Origin: Streptomyces sp. SAI-127
Lineage (GTDB): Bacteria; Actinomycetota; Actinomycetes; Streptomycetales; Streptomycetaceae
Assembly (NCBI RefSeq): GCF_029894425.1
Contig: NZ_JARXYJ010000001.1
Coordinates: 2,604,001-2,668,000 of the forward strand
Direction: 5' to 3'
DNA length: 64,000 nt
Part shown: positions 1 to 8,628 of the stretch, one piece after another
Layout: each line of letters begins with the position of its first letter
How positions within the stretch are numbered: the first letter of the stretch is position 1
Notes under the pieces: model-generated
Told to the model about the DNA's origin: nothing
Seen by the model: the letters and a program-made list of their open reading frames with translations, nothing else
Databases searched by the model: none
Position numbers and translations under genes: made by a program

Positions 1-713
1 AGGGCGGTGATCGCGAGGGCGACCGGCCGCAGGGCGGGCCAGGTGACCGTGCGGAAGCGGCGCCAGGCGCCCGCGCCGTCCATCGCGGCCGCCTCGTGGA
101 GTTCGCGCGGGGTGTTCTGGAGGCCGGCGAGCAGGGTGACCGTCGTCTGGGGCATCCCGGCCCAGACGCCGACGACGATCACGGCGGGCAGAGCGGTGGA
201 CAGACCGCTGAGCCAGTCACGGCCGTCGCCGAGGCCGAGGTTGCGGAGGGTCTCGTTGAGGACACCGGCGTCCGGGTTGTAGACCAGTCGCCACATGACA
301 CCGACGACCACCTCGGGCATGGCCCAGGGGATGATCGCGAGGGCACGGGCGAGCCAGCGCAGTCTGAGGTCCTGGTCGAGCAGAAGGGCGAGGCCGAGCG
401 CCAGCAGGAACTGCGGCACGGTCACGCCGACCGCCCACACCAGACCGATCCGGAACGACTCCCAGAACAGGGTGTCGTGCAGCAGATCCTGGAAGTTGAG
501 GCCGCCGATCCACTGGGTGGCCCGGGTCCGGCCCGACTGGGCGTCGGTGAACGCCAGCAGGATCCCGTACAGCAGGGGTCCCACGCTCAGCACCAGAATC
601 GGGATCAGCGCGGGCAGCACCAGGAACCAGGCCCCGCGGTCCGGAGTCCGGCGGTCCCCCTCGGCGCGCGGTGCGCCCTGAGCCGACCGCTCCGTCGCGG
701 TCACCAAGGTCAC
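1..713 (-). CDS. Carbohydrate ABC transporter permease (partial)
   Basis: Membrane permease of a sugar-type ABC importer (MalF/UgpA-like family). Reading leftwards from a GTG at 711-713, with GGAG about eight bases upstream, 237 codons are visible before the window edge, so the C-terminus is missing. A short charged N-terminus is followed by a first helix (WFLVLPALIPILVLSVG) and further hydrophobic helices. The EAA loop that contacts the ATPase is present near the visible end (EAAAMDGAGAWRRF). Family members are about 300 residues long, so roughly 60-70 are outside. An ATG at 716-718 is followed almost at once by a stop and cannot be the start. The partner permease and binding protein would lie to the left. 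The specific sugar cannot be told. Confidence 0.9.
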   Translation of the reverse strand, partial: MTLVTATERSAQGAPRAEGDRRTPDRGAWFLVLPALIPILVLSVGPLLYGILLAFTDAQSGRTRATQWIGGLNFQDLLHDTLFWESFRIGLVWAVGVTVPQFLLALGLALLLDQDLRLRWLARALAIIPWAMPEVVVGVMWRLVYNPDAGVLNETLRNLGLGDGRDWLSGLSTALPAVIVVGVWAGMPQTTVTLLAGLQNTPRELHEAAAMDGAGAWRRFRTVTWPALRPVALAITA

Positions 714-925
714 GTCATCGGCTCCTTCGCACGGTTCGTGACGTTCCGGCCCTCCTGGCCTGGGCCTCCGTCATGGTCGTGAAGGGGGTATGCGCCGTCA
801 AGGCAGCGCGCACACGGGCCCACCTGTGGGAATGCGAGACTGGCCGGGCGATGGCGTGAACTCGACGCCGTTCGCGGTGGCAATACACAGGCATGCGCGA
901 CATGTCAGGACCGGGAGGCCGGACG

Positions 926-1777
926 ATGGACGAGACACGGGCGCGGGACGTACTGGCCGCGGCGGGAATGCCGCCCGGGGCCCGGCTGCTCGCCCTGGGC
1001 GAGAACGCCGTGTTCGCCGCCGGTGACCTGGTCGTCAAGGTGGGCCGCGACGCCGAGCTCCTCGACCGGGCACGCCGTGAACTGGACATCGCCGTGTGGC
1101 TCGCGGAGGCGGGGGTGCCCGCGGTGCGGGCGGCCGAGCCGAAGGCGCGGTTGGTGGAGGGGCATCCGGTGACCTTGTGGCACCGGCTTCCCGACGCCGT
1201 ACGGCCCGCCGAGCCACGGCATTTGGCCGAACTGCTACGGGTCGTGCACGCGCTGCCGAAGCCGTCCTTCGACTTGCCGCCGCGGGAGCTGCTGGATGGT
1301 GTGGAGCGGTGGCTGAGGCTTGCGGGGGACGCGATCGACCCCGCTGACGCGGCATACCTCCGGGAGCGGCGGGACGGTTTCGCGGCGGCCGCGGCCGCGG
1401 TGACGCCTCATCTGGAGCCGGGGCCGATTCACGGGGACGCGCTGCCCCGCAATGTGCACGTGGGGCCTGACGGGCCGGTTCTCGTCGATCTGGAGACCTT
1501 CTCCTCGGATCTGCGTGAGCATGATCTGGTGGTCATGGCGCTGTCCCGGGATCGGTACGGGCTGCCTGCCGAGGCCTATGACGTGTTCACCGCTGCGTAC
1601 GGGTGGGATGTCCGTGAGTGGGAGGGGTGTTCGGTGCTGCGCGGGGCTCGGGAGACGGCCAGCTGTGCGTGGGTCGCGCAGCACGCGCCGTCGAACCCCA
1701 AGGCGCTGGCCGAGTTCGAGCGCAGGGTGGCTTCGCTGCGGGACGGTGACGAGACGGTGCGGTGGTATTCGTTCTGA
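926..1777 (+). CDS. APH-fold phosphotransferase
   Basis: Small-molecule kinase of the aminoglycoside phosphotransferase/choline kinase fold, 283 residues. The catalytic loop is intact (IHGDALPRNVHVG, with the Asp of HGD), as is the metal-binding segment (VLVDLE). The N-lobe has a short nucleotide-binding sheet with a lysine in LVVKVG. ATG at 926 was chosen because GGGAGG lies at 913-918 with ideal spacing; in-frame ATGs at 893 and 902 lack a site. It is divergent from the sugar permease and convergent with the LysR gene, with only nine bases between stops. Members of this fold phosphorylate many alcohols, so drug resistance should not be assumed. The substrate is unknown. Confidence 0.8.
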   Translation: MDETRARDVLAAAGMPPGARLLALGENAVFAAGDLVVKVGRDAELLDRARRELDIAVWLAEAGVPAVRAAEPKARLVEGHPVTLWHRLPDAVRPAEPRHLAELLRVVHALPKPSFDLPPRELLDGVERWLRLAGDAIDPADAAYLRERRDGFAAAAAAVTPHLEPGPIHGDALPRNVHVGPDGPVLVDLETFSSDLREHDLVVMALSRDRYGLPAEAYDVFTAAYGWDVREWEGCSVLRGARETASCAWVAQHAPSNPKALAEFERRVASLRDGDETVRWYSF

Positions 1778-1786
1778 CCGCTGGGG

Positions 1787-2695
1787 TCAGTCGTCTCCCC
1801 CTTGAACCGTTCGTGCTGCGCTCCTCAGCTCCGTCAGAACCGTGCGGACCGCCCGCCTCGCTGTCCTCTCGGGGCGGTACAGCGCGTCGATGTACCGTCT
1901 CGCCCGGACGCCGCTCAGGGGTCTGAGCGCCAACGCCGGATGGCGGCGCGTCGTCCAGCGGGGCATCAGCGCCAGGCCGCCGCCCGCGGCCACCGCCTCC
2001 GCTGCCACCGCGAACTCGTTGATGCGGTGGGCCAGGTGGAGGCGGCGGCCCGCTGCCGCCGCGATCGCCTCGATGGTGGCCATGACCGGGAAACCGTCGT
2101 GGACGGTGATCCACGGCTCGTCGGCCACGTCGTCCGGGGTCACCCGGTCTCCGGCCGCCAGTGGGTGGTCGGCGGGCATGGCCACGTCCAGTGGTTCACG
2201 CAGGAGGGTGGTGGCCGACACCGTGGACGGCCAGGCGGGGGCATGGTCGAGACGGTGGGCCAGGACGATGTCGTACTCCCGGGTGAGGCGGGGGAAGTCC
2301 TCCTGCGGCACGTCCTTGTCGGCCAGCCTCGGCACGGGGGCGCCGGGGCCGGCGAGGGCGCGCAGCAGCAGGGGGAAGAAGGCCGCGGCGGCACTGTGGA
2401 AGGCGGCCACCGAGACCTCGCCCTCGGGCCGGTCCACGAACTCCTCGACCGTGTGCCGCGCGCGTGCCAGCGCCGTCTCCACCTCGATGGCCGCGCCCGC
2501 CAGGGCCTGCCCGGCGTCCGTGAGCACCAGCCGCCTGCCGTCGCGCTCGGTCAGCGGGACCCTGACCGAACGCTGCAGCAGCCGCAGTTGCTGTGAGATC
2601 GCCGACGGGGTCACCAGCATCGCCTCGGCGACCGCGGTCACGCTGCCCAGTTCGCCGAGTTCCCGCAGGATCCGCAGCTGTCGTTCGTCCATCAC
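1787..2695 (-). CDS. LysR family transcriptional regulator
   Basis: DNA-binding regulator, 302 residues, the usual LysR length. The N-terminal winged helix-turn-helix covers about residues 3-62 (SAISQQLRLLQ recognition region, then VLTDAGQAL), followed by the periplasmic-binding-like effector domain. Two adjacent ATG codons start it (MMDERQ). It is divergent from an EamA exporter with an 80-base gap holding an inverted repeat at 2711-2727, the classical arrangement for a LysR regulator controlling its neighbour and itself. I infer that it regulates the exporter and the overlapping YbaK gene. The ligand is unknown. Confidence 0.9.
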   Translation of the reverse strand: MMDERQLRILRELGELGSVTAVAEAMLVTPSAISQQLRLLQRSVRVPLTERDGRRLVLTDAGQALAGAAIEVETALARARHTVEEFVDRPEGEVSVAAFHSAAAAFFPLLLRALAGPGAPVPRLADKDVPQEDFPRLTREYDIVLAHRLDHAPAWPSTVSATTLLREPLDVAMPADHPLAAGDRVTPDDVADEPWITVHDGFPVMATIEAIAAAAGRRLHLAHRINEFAVAAEAVAAGGGLALMPRWTTRRHPALALRPLSGVRARRYIDALYRPERTARRAVRTVLTELRSAARTVQGGDD

Positions 2696-2710
2696 GACAG
2701 TGTAGGAGTA

Positions 2711-2727
2711 CTAAAAGATCGTTTTAG
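2711..2727. promoter_or_regulatory. Candidate LysR operator between LysR and EamA genes
   Basis: Perfect 6-base arms CTAAAA and TTTTAG separated by GATCG form an A/T-rich dyad in a very G+C-rich setting, midway between divergent starts. LysR proteins typically bind imperfect dyads in this position. The role is inferred from symmetry and context only. Confidence 0.55.
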
Positions 2728-2772
2728 AAAGTGGATCTGGGCTTCAGCGGGTTCCTGGTGGACCGTAGGGAC

Positions 2773-3738
2773 ATGTCCGACGCCCGCCGTACCGACGCGG
2801 TACTCCTGCTGGTCGCGATCGTCTGGGGTTCGAGTTATCTCTCCGCCCAGACAGCGACGTCCGCTCTCCCCGTCCTGCTGGTGCTCTTCGCCCGCTACGC
2901 CCTGTCCGCACTCGCCTGCCTGGGAGTCGTCGCCGCCCCCGGGCGGGGGCCGCGCCGGTGGACCCGCGAGGAACTCCGGGCGGGGGTGCCCCTGGGCCTC
3001 ACCCAGGCTGCCGTCCTCATCGTCGAGACCTACGGCGTCGCCCACACCAGCGCCGCCAACGCCGGGCTCATCATCAGCCTGACCATCGTCCTCACCCCCC
3101 TTCTCGACCGCACCGGTCACCGGGGCGGTCTGCCGCCCGCCTTCTACGCCGCCGCCGGTGTGTGCGTCCTGGCCGTCGGGCTCCTCATGGCGGGCAACGG
3201 CTTCCACGCACCCCGCCTCGGGGACCTGCTGATGCTCGGCGCCGCGGTGGTACGGGCCGGCCATATGGCGCTGGTCGGCCGGCTCACCGCGGGCCGGGCG
3301 ATACGGCCGCTGCACCTCACGACCGTGCAGACCCTCGTCGGCACGGCCCTGTTCCTGGCCCCGGCCGCACGCGAGCTTCCGACCCTGGCCCACGCCGGCA
3401 CGGCCACCTGGGCGCAGCTGCTCTATCTCGCCCTGTTCTGCAGTGTGTTCGCCTTCCTCGCCCAGACCTGGGCGGTGCAGCGCACCTCGGCCAGCCGGGC
3501 CAGCCTGCTGCTCGGCACCGAACCGATCTGGGCCGCCGCGGTGGGAGTCGCCCTGGGTGGTGAGCCCTTCACCGTACTGACCGGGCTCGGCGCGGTCATG
3601 ATGATCACCGGCACCTACTGGGGGCAGTCCGTGGAACGCGCCCACCGCGCAACGGCTCTGCCCCGCACCGCAGTTCACCCCAGCGAAGAGGACACCCGAT
3701 GCCCGGCGACGACGCCTACGACACCTACGACCGTCTGA
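2773..3738 (+). CDS. EamA/DMT-superfamily transporter
   Basis: Inner-membrane exporter of the drug/metabolite transporter superfamily, 321 residues with about ten hydrophobic helices arranged as two EamA repeats (for example AVLLLVAIVWGSSYLSAQ near the start and SLLLGTEPIWAAAVGVALGG near the end). Such proteins usually export amino acids or metabolites. ATG at 2773 (MSDARR) is preferred over an upstream in-frame ATG at 2731 because it starts directly before the first helix. The last 40 bases overlap the next gene, so the two are probably co-translated. Its divergent LysR neighbour is the likely regulator. Substrate unknown. Confidence 0.85.
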   Translation: MSDARRTDAVLLLVAIVWGSSYLSAQTATSALPVLLVLFARYALSALACLGVVAAPGRGPRRWTREELRAGVPLGLTQAAVLIVETYGVAHTSAANAGLIISLTIVLTPLLDRTGHRGGLPPAFYAAAGVCVLAVGLLMAGNGFHAPRLGDLLMLGAAVVRAGHMALVGRLTAGRAIRPLHLTTVQTLVGTALFLAPAARELPTLAHAGTATWAQLLYLALFCSVFAFLAQTWAVQRTSASRASLLLGTEPIWAAAVGVALGGEPFTVLTGLGAVMMITGTYWGQSVERAHRATALPRTAVHPSEEDTRCPATTPTTPTTV

Positions 3739-4205
3739 TCTCCCTGCTCGACGCCTCCTCCGTCGACTACACACTGATCGACCACGCGCCCGAGGGCACC
3801 ACCGACGCCGTGTGCGCGCTGCGCGGACACCCCGCCTCCGAGGCCGCGAAATGCATCGTCCTGCGGGTCAAGGTGGACCGCCGGACCACCCGGAATGTCC
3901 TGGCGGTCGTCCCCGGGGACCGGCGCGTGGACCTGGACGCGATCCGGGCGCTGTACGCCGCGCGCTATGTCGGGTTCAGCGATGCGGAGACCGCCGAGCG
4001 GCTGGCCCGCGCGATCCCCGGCACGGTGCTGCCGTTCAGCTTCGATCCCGCACTGGAGGTCGTCGCCGATCCGGACGTCGTGGCTCAACCCCGGCTGTAC
4101 TTCAACGCCGCCCGGCTCGACCGGTCGCTGTGCCTGTCGGGGGCCGACTACGAGCGGCTGGCGAAGCCGCGGGTGGAGCCCATCGCGGGTCCCGTGCCGG
4201 AGTGA
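3699..4205 (+). CDS. YbaK/prolyl-tRNA deacylase-like protein
   Basis: Cytoplasmic 168-residue protein of the YbaK/ProX aminoacyl-tRNA deacylase family, which hydrolyses mischarged tRNAs (typically Cys- or Ala-tRNA(Pro)). The conserved lysine region is visible (AAKCIVLRVKV), as is the family C-terminal pattern around FSFDPALEVVADPDV. GAAGAGGA at 3685-3692 sits six bases before the ATG at 3699. The start lies inside the last 40 bases of the EamA gene, suggesting translational coupling. Free-standing YbaK homologues next to exporters are common, but the physiological link here is unknown. Confidence 0.85.
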   Translation: MPGDDAYDTYDRLISLLDASSVDYTLIDHAPEGTTDAVCALRGHPASEAAKCIVLRVKVDRRTTRNVLAVVPGDRRVDLDAIRALYAARYVGFSDAETAERLARAIPGTVLPFSFDPALEVVADPDVVAQPRLYFNAARLDRSLCLSGADYERLAKPRVEPIAGPVPE

Positions 4206-4212
4206 CGCTCTC

Positions 4213-4935
4213 TCACACCGTCTCGTCGGCGGGCTCGCGCAGCGGCCAGGTGCCGTCGATCACCGCCGTCGCGTCGCCCTTGCGGCGCAGGAAGCTCTGG
4301 AAGTCCGCCGCCCATTCCGCGTACCACTCGATCTGGCGGCGGTGCAGCTCCGCCGGGCCGAGGGCGGCGACCTTGGTGTGGCGCGCGGCTATCGCACAGG
4401 CGAGCCGGGCCGCGGCGAGGGCGTCGGCGGAGGCGTCGTGGGCGGCGTCGAGTGCGACGCCGTACTCCGTGCAGACCGCTTCGAGGTTGCGCTTGCCGCG
4501 CCGGTAGCGGTCCACCGAGCGGTCGATGGTGTACGGGTCGATGACCGGGGCGGGGTCGAGGCCGCCCAGGCGCTCGCGCAGGGACGGCAGGCCGTACCGG
4601 CGCAGTTCGGCGGAGAGCAGGCTCAGGTCGAAGGCGGCGTTGTACGCGACGACCGGGACGCCCGTCTTCCAGTAGCTCGCGAGGACGTCCGCGATGGCGT
4701 CGGCGACCTGGTCGGCGGGGCGGCCCTCGGCGGCCGCCCGCTCGTTGCTGATGCCGTGCACCGCCACGGCGTCGGCCGGGATCTGTACGCCCGGATCCGC
4801 CAGCCACTCCCGGCGCCCCAGGGGCTGCCCGTCCCTGACCTCGATCACGGCTCCCGTGACGATGCGCGCCTCGCGCGGATCGGTGCCGGTGGTTTCCAGG
4901 TCGAAGCCGATCAGCAGCTCTCGGTGCCAGCCCAT
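4213..4935 (-). CDS. DnaQ-like 3'-5' exonuclease (DEDDh)
   Basis: Stand-alone exonuclease of the DNA polymerase III epsilon fold, 240 residues. The DEDDh residues are visible: Asp12 and Glu14 in FDLETTGTD, Asp in YNAAFDLSLL, and His/Asp in AHDASADA. It probably trims 3' ends of DNA or RNA. The start at 4935 (MGWHREL) has AAGGGGGA seven bases upstream, and the longer reading from 5001 is not needed. No polymerase or BRCT domain is attached, so it is an accessory nuclease rather than the replicative proofreading subunit. It converges on the YbaK gene with seven bases between stops. Confidence 0.88.
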   Translation of the reverse strand: MGWHRELLIGFDLETTGTDPREARIVTGAVIEVRDGQPLGRREWLADPGVQIPADAVAVHGISNERAAAEGRPADQVADAIADVLASYWKTGVPVVAYNAAFDLSLLSAELRRYGLPSLRERLGGLDPAPVIDPYTIDRSVDRYRRGKRNLEAVCTEYGVALDAAHDASADALAAARLACAIAARHTKVAALGPAELHRRQIEWYAEWAADFQSFLRRKGDATAVIDGTWPLREPADETV

Positions 4936-5073
4936 GGGCCGTCCCCCTTCTTGGTGGTGCTTTCCCCCAGTGGTCTCCACCTTCCCATGCGCCACTGACA
5001 ATCAGAGGACCGCATTCCGCTTACCGATCCGGACACTTGGGGTGGCCGGGACACTCCAGAACAGCGGAACACT

Positions 5074-6318
5074 TCAGGACACCGGCCGCGAATCCGCCCA
5101 GTTCGTCTCGAACTCCTCGCGGTAGGTGGGGAAGAGGCCGCTGTCGTCCACATCGCCCGGCTTGACCACCCGTTGGCCGTTGCGCAGCACGAGGACCGGC
5201 GCCTCCATGCCTCTCGCCCGGCGCAGATAGGACTGCACGACCGCGATGCCGTCCGAGCCGTCGCCGTCCACGAGGTAGGCCGTGAAGCGCGGGGTGTCGT
5301 CGTAGACCTGGATCTCGAAGGCGCCCGGGTCGCGCAGCCTCGACCGCACCCGGCGCATGTGCAGGATGTTCATCTCGACCGCGCGGCTCAACTCACCGCG
5401 TTTTATGCCCAGTTCCCGCTCGCGCCGCTTGACGGCGCTGGAGGCGGGGTTCAGGAACAGCAGCCGCACCCGGCAGCCGGCCTCGGCCAGACGGACCAGA
5501 CGGCGGCCGGAGAAGTTCTGCACGAGGAGGTTGAGGCCGATGCCGACGGCATCCAGGCGGCGGGCGCCGCCGAAGATGTCCTCGGCGGGGAACTGCCGCA
5601 GCAGCCGCACCCGGTCGGTGTGCACGGCGACCACGTCGGCGTACCGGTCGCCGACCAGGTCCTCGACCGCGTCGACGGGCAGTCGGCGGGCGGACGGCAC
5701 GTCGCCGCCGGCGCCGAGTATCTCCAGCAGCTTGGCGGAGGCGCGCTCGGCCTGGCCGAGGACCGCCTCGGACAGGGCCCGGTTGCGGGAGACGACGTTG
5801 CGCGTCACCTCCAGCTCGTCCAGGGCCAGTTCGACATCGCGCCGGTCGTCGAAGTAGGGCTCGAAGCACGGCCAGTGCTGCACCATCAGCTCGCGCAGCT
5901 GCGGCAGGGTGAGGAAGCTGAGGACGTTGTCGTCGGCCGGGTCCAGCAAGTAGCCCTTGCGGCGGCTGACTTCACGGACGGCGACCGCGCGCTGCACCCA
6001 CTCCTGTCCGGCGGGCCCGGCGGCGGCGACCACCCAGTCGTCGTGGCCGTGGACGGGTTCGTAGATGGGGCGCAGAACAGCGGCCACCACGGCCCGCAGC
6101 CGCTGTTCGACGAGGTTCAGCCAGATGTAGGCGCGGCCGGCCCGCTGTGCGCGTGTACGTACCTCGCGCCAGGCGTCGGCGTCCCAGTCCAGCTCCGGCC
6201 CGATGGTCGCTCCCGCGTCCATCGGCCGTGCCAGGGACACCGTGCCGGGCGGGGCGTCTGCGGAGTGCCCCTCGTGACCCTCGTCACCAGGGGGCAGCTC
6301 CAGCCCTCCCGAGCCCAC
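5074..6318 (-). CDS. SAV2148-type HEPN-domain protein
   Basis: Cytoplasmic protein of about 414 residues belonging to a Streptomyces-wide family known from the S. avermitilis locus SAV2148 and described as HEPN-containing. The N-terminal part is acidic and Pro/Gly-rich. A helical segment (WLNLVEQRLRAVV) and a charged helix with RNVVSRNRALSE follow. The C-terminal third (VVAVHTDRVRLLRQF, LVRLAEAGCRVRLLFLNP) resembles the phospholipase-D-like/DUF5919 fold. HEPN domains are often RNases or toxin/defence modules, but I see no clean Rx4-6H pair, so activity is doubtful. GTG at 6318 (GSGGLELP) with GGAAGG upstream is my start; ATG 6360 and TTG 6372 are alternatives. Function unknown. Confidence 0.75.
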   Translation of the reverse strand: MGSGGLELPPGDEGHEGHSADAPPGTVSLARPMDAGATIGPELDWDADAWREVRTRAQRAGRAYIWLNLVEQRLRAVVAAVLRPIYEPVHGHDDWVVAAAGPAGQEWVQRAVAVREVSRRKGYLLDPADDNVLSFLTLPQLRELMVQHWPCFEPYFDDRRDVELALDELEVTRNVVSRNRALSEAVLGQAERASAKLLEILGAGGDVPSARRLPVDAVEDLVGDRYADVVAVHTDRVRLLRQFPAEDIFGGARRLDAVGIGLNLLVQNFSGRRLVRLAEAGCRVRLLFLNPASSAVKRRERELGIKRGELSRAVEMNILHMRRVRSRLRDPGAFEIQVYDDTPRFTAYLVDGDGSDGIAVVQSYLRRARGMEAPVLVLRNGQRVVKPGDVDDSGLFPTYREEFETNWADSRPVS

Positions 6319-6432
6319 CCGCGCACCGCCTTCCGCTCCCCCGAGCACTCCCGGGGGCATGGCCCCACCCAACGATCAAGGAAGGGTACTCCGGGAGCGG
6401 TCGGCGGTGCAGCCGGATGGACAGGGTCGTTC

Positions 6433-7752
6433 TCAACTACCGAATTCCCAGTGGCCGTTCTGCCCGGCGAGCTCGGCCGGAGTGAGCGGATTCATAGCCG
6501 TGACGTCCCTGGGGGCGATGGAGAAGCCCTGCCAGTGGACCGGCATGGGCTGCTGGTCCTCGTCCCGGGCGATGTGGTGGAAGCCCACGTTCATCCAGAC
6601 CACCGGGTGGGTGAGGGTCTGGCCGTTGACCCACTTGTCGACGGACTTGCCCGCTCCGGTGCCGCAGTTGCCGGTGTTGTTGCTGGCGAACTGCTCGCAC
6701 TGGTTGTACTCGGTCACGTAGACGTCGTGCTTGGTGAAGCTGCGGCCCGGGTACTTCGTGCTCGGGCCGGGGACGATCTCGTACGACCGCGGGTGCCAGT
6801 CCTTGTTCTTGCCGACCGCGCTGACCATGCGCCACCAGCGGTAGCTCTTGGCATCGCCCGCGAGTTCCTTGGTGACCGGGGTGCGGGTGGTCTTGACGGT
6901 CGCGGCCTGCTGGCCCTGGGCGGCCGCGGTGACCGTCGAGTCGTACTGCTCGACCCGGTTCTTGGAGGAGCCGTCGAGGGCGAAGTCGAGGCGCCAGAAG
7001 GCGTTGTGGCTGTGGCTGGTGGCCTGGGCGCGCGGGCCCTTGCCGATGGGCCAGCCGCGGCCGTCCCCGGCGTCGTAGTCCTCGAAGGAGAGGCTGCCGG
7101 TCGCGCCGAGGTTCATGGTGACGGTGCCGTCGTCCTGGAAGCGCCACTCGGTCATGTACTCGTACCAGCCGACCTGGTTGACCGAGTAGACGAGCAGGTC
7201 CTTGCCCTGGGCCTGGTAGACCTTGTTCGCGCTGTCGCCCTGCATGCGGTAGGCGTGGCCGCGGGAGCGGGTGGTGGTGCACAGGCCGTTGACGTTCGCG
7301 TGGTCCGGGTCCCAGGAGTCCGGGACCTTGACGCTCTTGATGGTGCCGCCGGGGCACTCGCCCGGGTCCAGGTTCATCAGGCCCTGCGCGAAGCCGAAGC
7401 CCGTCAGGTCGTCGTACTCGACGCTGCCGTCGTCGTAGGGGACGTGGATCTGGCCGAGCCTGGCACTGTTGAGGACCTTGATCGGCGAGGCCTCGCCCTT
7501 GGGCTGGTAGGAGATGTCCTCCAGGACGAGCCCGGCCTTGCTGTCGTAGCGCCAGCACATCCGCCAGGTCGTGCCGCTGGCGAGCTTCTGCTCGATCTTG
7601 TAGGCGGTGCTGCACTCCGCGGCGGCCGCCGCGGCGGCCTTCGGCTGGGCGGCGGCCGGTCCCGCACCGGTCGTGACACCGGCGGCCAGCGCGGCCACGG
7701 ACACACCGAGGGCCGCGTGCCTGCGGGCACGGCTGATTCTGTTGACACGCAT
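6433..7752 (-). CDS. Secreted copper amine oxidase-like protein, catalytic half
   Basis: Secreted protein of 439 residues resembling the C-terminal catalytic domain of copper/topaquinone amine oxidases, which deaminate primary amines to aldehydes with H2O2. A signal peptide covers about residues 1-36 (twin Arg in RARRHAALG, cleavage near AAAQP). The copper ligands appear conserved: His-x-His in SHSHNAFWRLDF and a third His in VGFHHIARDED. The tyrosine that becomes topaquinone aligns with Tyr in GWYEY, but the family Asn before it is Trp here. Full amine oxidases are about 650 residues; the missing N-terminal domains seem to be encoded by the gene just upstream (57-base gap). GGGGAG lies ten bases before the ATG. 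Confidence 0.75.
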   Translation of the reverse strand: MRVNRISRARRHAALGVSVAALAAGVTTGAGPAAAQPKAAAAAAAECSTAYKIEQKLASGTTWRMCWRYDSKAGLVLEDISYQPKGEASPIKVLNSARLGQIHVPYDDGSVEYDDLTGFGFAQGLMNLDPGECPGGTIKSVKVPDSWDPDHANVNGLCTTTRSRGHAYRMQGDSANKVYQAQGKDLLVYSVNQVGWYEYMTEWRFQDDGTVTMNLGATGSLSFEDYDAGDGRGWPIGKGPRAQATSHSHNAFWRLDFALDGSSKNRVEQYDSTVTAAAQGQQAATVKTTRTPVTKELAGDAKSYRWWRMVSAVGKNKDWHPRSYEIVPGPSTKYPGRSFTKHDVYVTEYNQCEQFASNNTGNCGTGAGKSVDKWVNGQTLTHPVVWMNVGFHHIARDEDQQPMPVHWQGFSIAPRDVTAMNPLTPAELAGQNGHWEFGS

Positions 7753-7809
7753 GAAGAAATGACTCCCCTGCGGAAGTAGCGGGTTGGAAAAGTGGACGGA
7801 GGGAGGCGG

Positions 7810-8628
7810 TCAGCTCTCGAGCTTGGCGACCTTGCGGGCGCTCAGGTCGATCACGAAGGCCCTGGCGTCGATCCAGGGGCCGTTCTTCACCTTCGGGAAC
7901 AGCCGCACGCAGCGGTGCTCGCCGCACTTGTCGAGCGCGGCGGGCTGACCGCCGGGAACCGCCCGGTACACCGCGCCGGTGAGCAGCAGCTGGTTGGGGC
8001 CGGTGAGTTCCTTGTCGGTGGCGTCCTTGTAGTCGGCCTTCAGGTCCGCGCCCAGCGGGTCGGCGATCAGAAGGCTCGCGGCCTCGGCGTACTCGGCACT
8101 GCTCAGCGGCGGCTGGACGCCGTGCTGGGTGCCGGTCGCGACGACCTTGCCGGTGTCGAGGTCGACGGTCCTGGTGACGAGGGTGTCGTCCCGGTAGTCG
8201 TAGAGCGTCACGTCGGCGCGCCGGGGCGCGTCCGGGTCGTCCAGTTCGCCGGCCTTCGGGTCGGCGAGGTCGACGGTGAGCCGCTCCGGGCCGCGCTCGC
8301 CCTCGACGTCCTCACTGGCGTTGAGCAGCTGCTGGTTCACGGCGATCTGCTCGACCCGCTGGATCTCGTCGTCGGTGAGCGGGTCGCGGCCCTTGCCCTT
8401 CTCGCCCTCGGCGGCCGGGGCCTTTTCGACGACCCCGGGCGCCACGGCCCCGTCCGCACCCTGTCCCGCCTGCGCCGCGGACTGCCCCGCGGCCGCCTTC
8501 CCGTTTCCCGTGTCGTCCGCCCCCGCCGTGCCCGGCAGGGTGATCCCGATCATCACGGCGGTCCCTGCCACCGCGACGGCCGCACCTGCCACCACTTTCC
8601 CGAGGTGGCGGTGCACTATCTTGCGCAC
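7810..8628 (-). CDS. Secreted amine oxidase-like protein, N-terminal domain half
   Basis: Secreted or membrane-tethered 272-residue protein. An N-terminal signal/anchor (VVAGAAVAVAGTAVMIGI) is followed by a low-complexity Ala/Gly/Lys linker to about residue 90 and then a mixed alpha/beta region (LTDDEIQRVEQIAVNQQLL, DVTLYDYRDDTLVTRTVDL) that resembles the N2/N3 domains of copper amine oxidases. It starts with GTG after GGGGGAAG. It is the first gene of a two-gene operon with the catalytic half, so the two may form one oxidase from separate chains. I recall similar short proteins being named tyramine oxidase subunit B in public annotations but cannot verify that here. Confidence 0.6.
   Translation of the reverse strand: MRKIVHRHLGKVVAGAAVAVAGTAVMIGITLPGTAGADDTGNGKAAAGQSAAQAGQGADGAVAPGVVEKAPAAEGEKGKGRDPLTDDEIQRVEQIAVNQQLLNASEDVEGERGPERLTVDLADPKAGELDDPDAPRRADVTLYDYRDDTLVTRTVDLDTGKVVATGTQHGVQPPLSSAEYAEAASLLIADPLGADLKADYKDATDKELTGPNQLLLTGAVYRAVPGGQPAALDKCGEHRCVRLFPKVKNGPWIDARAFVIDLSARKVAKLES

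Noticed and set aside
1774..1790. Terminator CTGACC-GCTG-GGGTCAG between the APH-fold and LysR genes
   Set aside because: Arms of only six bases overlapping a stop codon; too weak to list as a feature.
5173..7779. Plus-strand open frame of 868 codons
   Set aside because: Antisense to the HEPN and amine oxidase genes; composition is Val/Gly/Ala/Arg-rich with no domain.
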